Positions 32,636 to 36,253 of a stretch of DNA of 36,253 nucleotides are shown one piece after another. The stretch's first letter is position 1; the number at the start of each line of letters is the position of its first letter. The notes beneath the pieces were generated by a model. That model had not been told where the DNA came from. It saw only the letters and a program-made list of their open reading frames with translations, and did not search any database. This stretch comes from an uncultured Bacteroidales bacterium (GTDB taxonomy: Bacteria; Bacteroidota; Bacteroidia; Bacteroidales; Paludibacteraceae): positions 1-36,253 of the forward strand of contig CAMJDT010000027.1 in NCBI GenBank assembly GCA_946404495.1, given 5' to 3'. The position numbers and the translations under genes are program-made.

Positions 32636-35600
32636 ATGGCAAAATCGAATTATCTACAAATGAACGGTCACTTTGTGGAAAGCGACTACGAGAATGCGCT
32701 GATCACCTTCCTTGAGGCAGAGGACTGGAAATATATATTCGGGGAAGACATTCCCCGTTCGAATAGACGCGAAGTCCTCTATGTAGATGACCTGATTGCA
32801 TTTCTTACAAAGGCATATCCGGAGTTAGAAAAAGAAGATATCTGCAAAATCGCGGATAATATACGTCTGATAGGAGACGATTCCGATTTTGCAACATTGC
32901 ATAAACTTTACGGCTGGTTAGTGGACGGTATACAATTCACATCCAATCATGGAAAGCCGTACACGATACGTCCTATCAATTTCGAGAACCACAAAGAGAA
33001 TATTTATCGAGTTGTCAATCAATTTACCGTAGATTATATCAATAACGGAGAGGTAAAGAACCGCCGACCGGATGTATTGCTTTTCGTTAACGGAATACCT
33101 GTCTGCGTGATCGAATTAAAGAATCCGGCTGACGAAAATGCAACCATCTACGATGCCTGGGAACAGATCAATATACGCTATTGGCGTGATATACCGAACC
33201 TCCTGCATTATTGCCCCTTAGCCTGCATAAGTGACGGAGTTAAGACGCGATTGGGTACGGTACGTACCCCGTACGAACATTTTTATGCATGGAGACGTGT
33301 AGAGGACGGTGACCCGATTAGCGTAAGCCCGTTTGACGAGGTAATGACCATGGTACAAGGCGTGTATCGTCCCGAACGATTCTTGGAAATATTCCGCGAT
33401 TACATACACTTCCAAGATCACGAATTTGACCACGAAGAAAAGGAAATCGTCTGCCGTTATCCGCAATTCTTTGCTACACGGTTACTGCGCGAAAGTATAT
33501 TAGAATCCATAAAAGCGCGAAGCGGTAAAGGCGGTACGTATTTTGGCGCGACCGGTTGCGGTAAGACTTACACGATGGCCTTTCTTGCACGCCAGCTATC
33601 GCTGCGATGCACGAACGATATAGGCTCCCCCACGATATTGATGATTGTGGATCGTGAAGATTTGCAAAAGCAGGGCGCGAAACTCTTTACAAAGAGTAAA
33701 GAATTTCTGAATTTAGGTGAGGTAATGACCGTTCCGAGCCGTAAAATACTTCGTGATGAACTGAAGATTCGAGATAGCGGAGGTTTTTATATCTGTACGA
33801 TTCAGAAATTCTGCGACCGAAAGGATGATCCTATTGGGCTGATAAATGATAGGGCAAATATTGTCTGCTTCAGCGACGAAGCGCACCGCACTCAGATTGA
33901 GGGCTCGAAGCGTATTAAGTTCAGCGAAGATGCGGATGAGAATATGAAGGCTGTCATCTCTAAACCGTACGTAGAAGTATTGCATGAAGCTTTCCCCAAT
34001 GCCACGTTTGTTGGATTTACAGGTACGCCTATCGAGGAGACCTATCAGACATTCGGGCGCGAAATAGACCGCTATACGATGGATCAGGCCGTTGCTGACG
34101 GACTGACTGTTCCAATCAAATACCACCCGCGTATTGCAAAGGTGCTGCTGAATCAAGAGAAAGCCAAAGAGATAGAGGCGTACTATGCAAAATGCGCTGA
34201 TGAGGGTTCCACACAGGAAGATATCGATAAGAGCAAGAAAGCGATGAGTTCGCTGGAGGTAATATTGGGCGAGCCAGACCGTTTGGATAAACTGGCGGTG
34301 GATATTCACGACCATTATATAGCAGCTGTTGCCAAAGACCCCGACCGCGTGCAGAAAGCTATGATAGTGTGTGCGAATCGAACGATAGCGTACAACCTCT
34401 TAATGAAATTCAAGGCACATTATCCGGAGTGGTTTGAGGAGAAGAAAACACCTGATGGCGTACAAGCTACGCACGAACAACTCACGAAACTACCCTTAAT
34501 GCCAACGATAGCAATGGTCGCCAGCGTCGGGAGTAATGATAAGCAGGAAATGTACAATTACCTCGGAGGGGTGAAGAACGATGCTTATACCGACAAGTGC
34601 GATATGGCTTACAAGCAGGAACTATCCAATTTCCGAATCGTAATCGTGGTTGATATGTGGATAACAGGTTTCGATGTAGAATGTCTGACCTATATCTACA
34701 ATGATAAGCCGCTTCAGAAGCATACACTTATACAAACGATCAGCCGCGCCAACCGCAAATATCCGGGTAAGGAATTTGGTTTAATCGTGGACTATATCGG
34801 TATTCGTGACCAAATGGCTGAGGCTCGTAAGATGTACGGCGGCACGAACACATTGGCTCCTACGGAGGACGATATCGAGCAGGCGACAACTATCTTCCGC
34901 GAACACTTGGAGATTATAAAAATGTTATTCCAAGGATACGACCTCGCTCCGTTCTTGGATGTTAATACCTCTCCGGCGGCACGATATACCCTGCTTGCGA
35001 AGGCCGCCGAATGCGTGTTTGCGTCAAACGAAATACTTAACTCTATCAGCAATGATGGAAAGAAGACCAAACGCGTATCATTTAAGACCTATTTCTTGAA
35101 GGAGGTCAAACGTATGCGCAAGGCTTACGACCTTTGCCAGCCGTCCGGTGTTCTGTCAGAAGAAGAATCAGCACTTGCTCAGTGCTTTATGGCTGTAGCC
35201 GGAATGGTACATAAGATGAACGGCACGGATGCTCCTGATACGGATACGATGAATCGTTATGTGGCGAATATGGTTCGTGAGGCACTCAAATATAACAACG
35301 TAGAAAACGTTTTGGAGGAAGGTGATGAGGTGGATATCTTCGGACCTGAGTTTACGGAAAGACTCTCTGAGATTCGAATGCCTGCATCTAAATTGGAGGC
35401 ACTTGTCAAGCTCCTTAAACAACAGATTACAGAGTACGGAAAGACGAATCGGGTAGCCTCCAAAAAGTTCCAAGAATTGCTTGAGACGACTATCCATCAA
35501 TATCACGAACGTCGTAAATTCCTCTCCGAATTGGAAGCCGGTGAAACGCAAGACATGACTGCGGATAACATCATTAAGATGGCTACAGAACAGGCTCTCT

Positions 35601-36073
35601 CTATTCTAAAGGAGATGAAAGAGGATCGTGAGAGTTTTCGTAAGTTAGGTCTAACGTTTGAGGAAAAGGCCTTTTACGATATACTTATTCATCAGCGGAA
35701 TGAAAAGAACTTCGAGTACGGTGAGGATAAGGTGATAGATGGCATTGTTATTAACGAAAAATGTAAGAGCCTTGCTGCTAAGATTCGTAAACTGATAGAC
35801 GACAAATCATCATATGCTGACTGGCTTAATAACCAGCGCGTTCGTGATGAACTGAGGTTCGATATTAAGATTTGTCTTATTCAAAACGGATATCCGCCAG
35901 AATACACGCCGGAGGTCTTCCGCGAAGTGATGGAACAGGTGGAGAACTTTAAAGAGAACGACAATCCGACTCCGATCATTCTCGCTAACGTTACCATCAA
36001 CGAGGAGAATCACTACCACGAAGGTGCCGTCCATCAGGACAATAGAACCATGATTTCTCTGCAAACGAATTAA
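32636..36073 (+). CDS. hsdR: Type I restriction endonuclease, R subunit
   Basis: The 1145-residue HsdR carries an N-terminal PD-(D/E)XK nuclease (RRPDVLL at Pro145-Asp146, then VIELK with Glu160 and Lys162) and a superfamily 2 translocase with Walker A GATGCGKT (304-311), DEAH (414-417), FVGFTGTPIEE and a later Q-x-x-x-R-A-N-R motif (QTISRANR). It cuts unmethylated DNA after ATP-driven translocation. It begins 9 bp after hsdS and all key motifs are intact, so the M-S-R set appears functional. No anti-restriction or accessory gene is inserted between the three. Confidence 0.97.
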   Translation: MAKSNYLQMNGHFVESDYENALITFLEAEDWKYIFGEDIPRSNRREVLYVDDLIAFLTKAYPELEKEDICKIADNIRLIGDDSDFATLHKLYGWLVDGIQFTSNHGKPYTIRPINFENHKENIYRVVNQFTVDYINNGEVKNRRPDVLLFVNGIPVCVIELKNPADENATIYDAWEQINIRYWRDIPNLLHYCPLACISDGVKTRLGTVRTPYEHFYAWRRVEDGDPISVSPFDEVMTMVQGVYRPERFLEIFRDYIHFQDHEFDHEEKEIVCRYPQFFATRLLRESILESIKARSGKGGTYFGATGCGKTYTMAFLARQLSLRCTNDIGSPTILMIVDREDLQKQGAKLFTKSKEFLNLGEVMTVPSRKILRDELKIRDSGGFYICTIQKFCDRKDDPIGLINDRANIVCFSDEAHRTQIEGSKRIKFSEDADENMKAVISKPYVEVLHEAFPNATFVGFTGTPIEETYQTFGREIDRYTMDQAVADGLTVPIKYHPRIAKVLLNQEKAKEIEAYYAKCADEGSTQEDIDKSKKAMSSLEVILGEPDRLDKLAVDIHDHYIAAVAKDPDRVQKAMIVCANRTIAYNLLMKFKAHYPEWFEEKKTPDGVQATHEQLTKLPLMPTIAMVASVGSNDKQEMYNYLGGVKNDAYTDKCDMAYKQELSNFRIVIVVDMWITGFDVECLTYIYNDKPLQKHTLIQTISRANRKYPGKEFGLIVDYIGIRDQMAEARKMYGGTNTLAPTEDDIEQATTIFREHLEIIKMLFQGYDLAPFLDVNTSPAARYTLLAKAAECVFASNEILNSISNDGKKTKRVSFKTYFLKEVKRMRKAYDLCQPSGVLSEEESALAQCFMAVAGMVHKMNGTDAPDTDTMNRYVANMVREALKYNNVENVLEEGDEVDIFGPEFTERLSEIRMPASKLEALVKLLKQQITEYGKTNRVASKKFQELLETTIHQYHERRKFLSELEAGETQDMTADNIIKMATEQALSILKEMKEDRESFRKLGLTFEEKAFYDILIHQRNEKNFEYGEDKVIDGIVINEKCKSLAAKIRKLIDDKSSYADWLNNQRVRDELRFDIKICLIQNGYPPEYTPEVFREVMEQVENFKENDNPTPIILANVTINEENHYHEGAVHQDNRTMISLQTN

Positions 36074-36087
36074 AAAATCAAAATAAA

Positions 36088-36119
36088 TTTGCATATATCA
36101 TAAAAAAGCAGTACCTTTG
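36088..36119 (+). promoter_or_regulatory. Promoter of the last, truncated gene
   Basis: TTTG (36088-36091) and TACCTTTG (36112-36119) are 20 bp apart, with spacer CATATATCATAAAAAAGCAG, almost identical to that at 24777. Confidence 0.85.
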
Positions 36120-36143
36120 CAGGCGAAATTAAAATATTGAATT

Positions 36144-36253
36144 ATGGCTAGCGTAGAAAAAACAGCTCTTATTTATAATGAACTGGCAGAAACTCTTATG
36201 AAATACAAGGAGTTGAGTCAAGAGGTTTTTACCGCATTGACGATGATTACTTG
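36144..36253 (+). CDS. Start of an unidentified gene, cut by the window end
   Basis: An ATG at 36144 opens a frame to the window edge: MASVEKTALIYNELAETLMK and then YKELSQEVFTALTMIT. It is predicted helical and polar with no signal peptide. It is preceded by a good promoter. Too little is visible to name it. Confidence 0.5.
   Translation, partial: MASVEKTALIYNELAETLMKYKELSQEVFTALTMIT

Noticed and set aside
1..36253. tRNA, rRNA, integrase or insertion sequence
   Set aside because: Looked for but not found; the accessory region from 24.8 kb shows no integrase, transposase or tRNA boundary inside this window.

Overview
The window comes from a member of the Bacteroidales (Bacteroidota). Its promoters have the Bacteroidota form, a TTTG-like -33 box and a TAnnTTTG -7 box almost always 20 bp apart. 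The first gene ends in a type IX secretion (T9SS) type A-like sorting domain. The gene families (GH53, CstA, BspA-like leucine-rich-repeat protein, WalJ, AAA_14 ATPases) fit the same order. Housekeeping genes are moderately GC-rich and the right third has AT-rich islands. The family cannot be settled from the sequence; T9SS cargo and heptamer intergenic repeats would fit a Paludibacteraceae/Porphyromonadaceae-like lineage, but that is inference.

Layout. (1) 1-4657, plus strand: the 3' part of a repetitive T9SS surface protein overlapping an outer-membrane barrel gene; rplS with its own promoter and terminator; a lipoprotein GH53 endo-beta-1,4-galactanase. (2) 4685-11119, plus strand: an AAA_14-type ATPase, pyruvate:ferredoxin oxidoreductase (nifJ) and a CstA-family transporter. 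(3) 11072-19422, minus strand: a housekeeping block. rlmH-prmA-mnmE-yicC-gmk-nadD form one tight operon closed by a terminator that abuts the promoter of the next unit (walJ-like MBL hydrolase, GT2 glycosyltransferase, M23 peptidase, probably panB). Heptamer tandem repeats lie in this block, one of them inside prmA. (4) 19529-24615: a membrane TPR/helix-turn-helix regulator divergent from a three-gene secreted unit (unknown secreted protein, trypsin-like protease with a barrel-like tail, lipoprotein); the two promoters overlap. (5) 24777-36253, plus strand: an accessory region with an AAA_14/DUF4143 ATPase, two AT-rich orphan genes that look like immunity or small adaptor proteins, a YoeB-type toxin-antitoxin pair, a lipoprotein gene interrupted by a 12-G tract, a BspA-like LRR protein, a complete type I restriction-modification system (hsdM-hsdS-hsdR) and the start of one more gene.

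The most unusual signals are: the poly-G tract that puts a lipoprotein reading frame out of register just upstream of an LRR gene and hsdMSR, with no promoter visible between them; a promoter plus 33-bp tandem-repeat cassette used in front of two unrelated genes, where the repeats make up the whole 5' leader; promoters whose spacer is conserved far beyond the core boxes; heptamer repeat arrays that have entered or reshaped coding ends; and the divergent regulator/protease locus with mutually exclusive promoters. Everything here is read by eye from the sequence; no database search was run.
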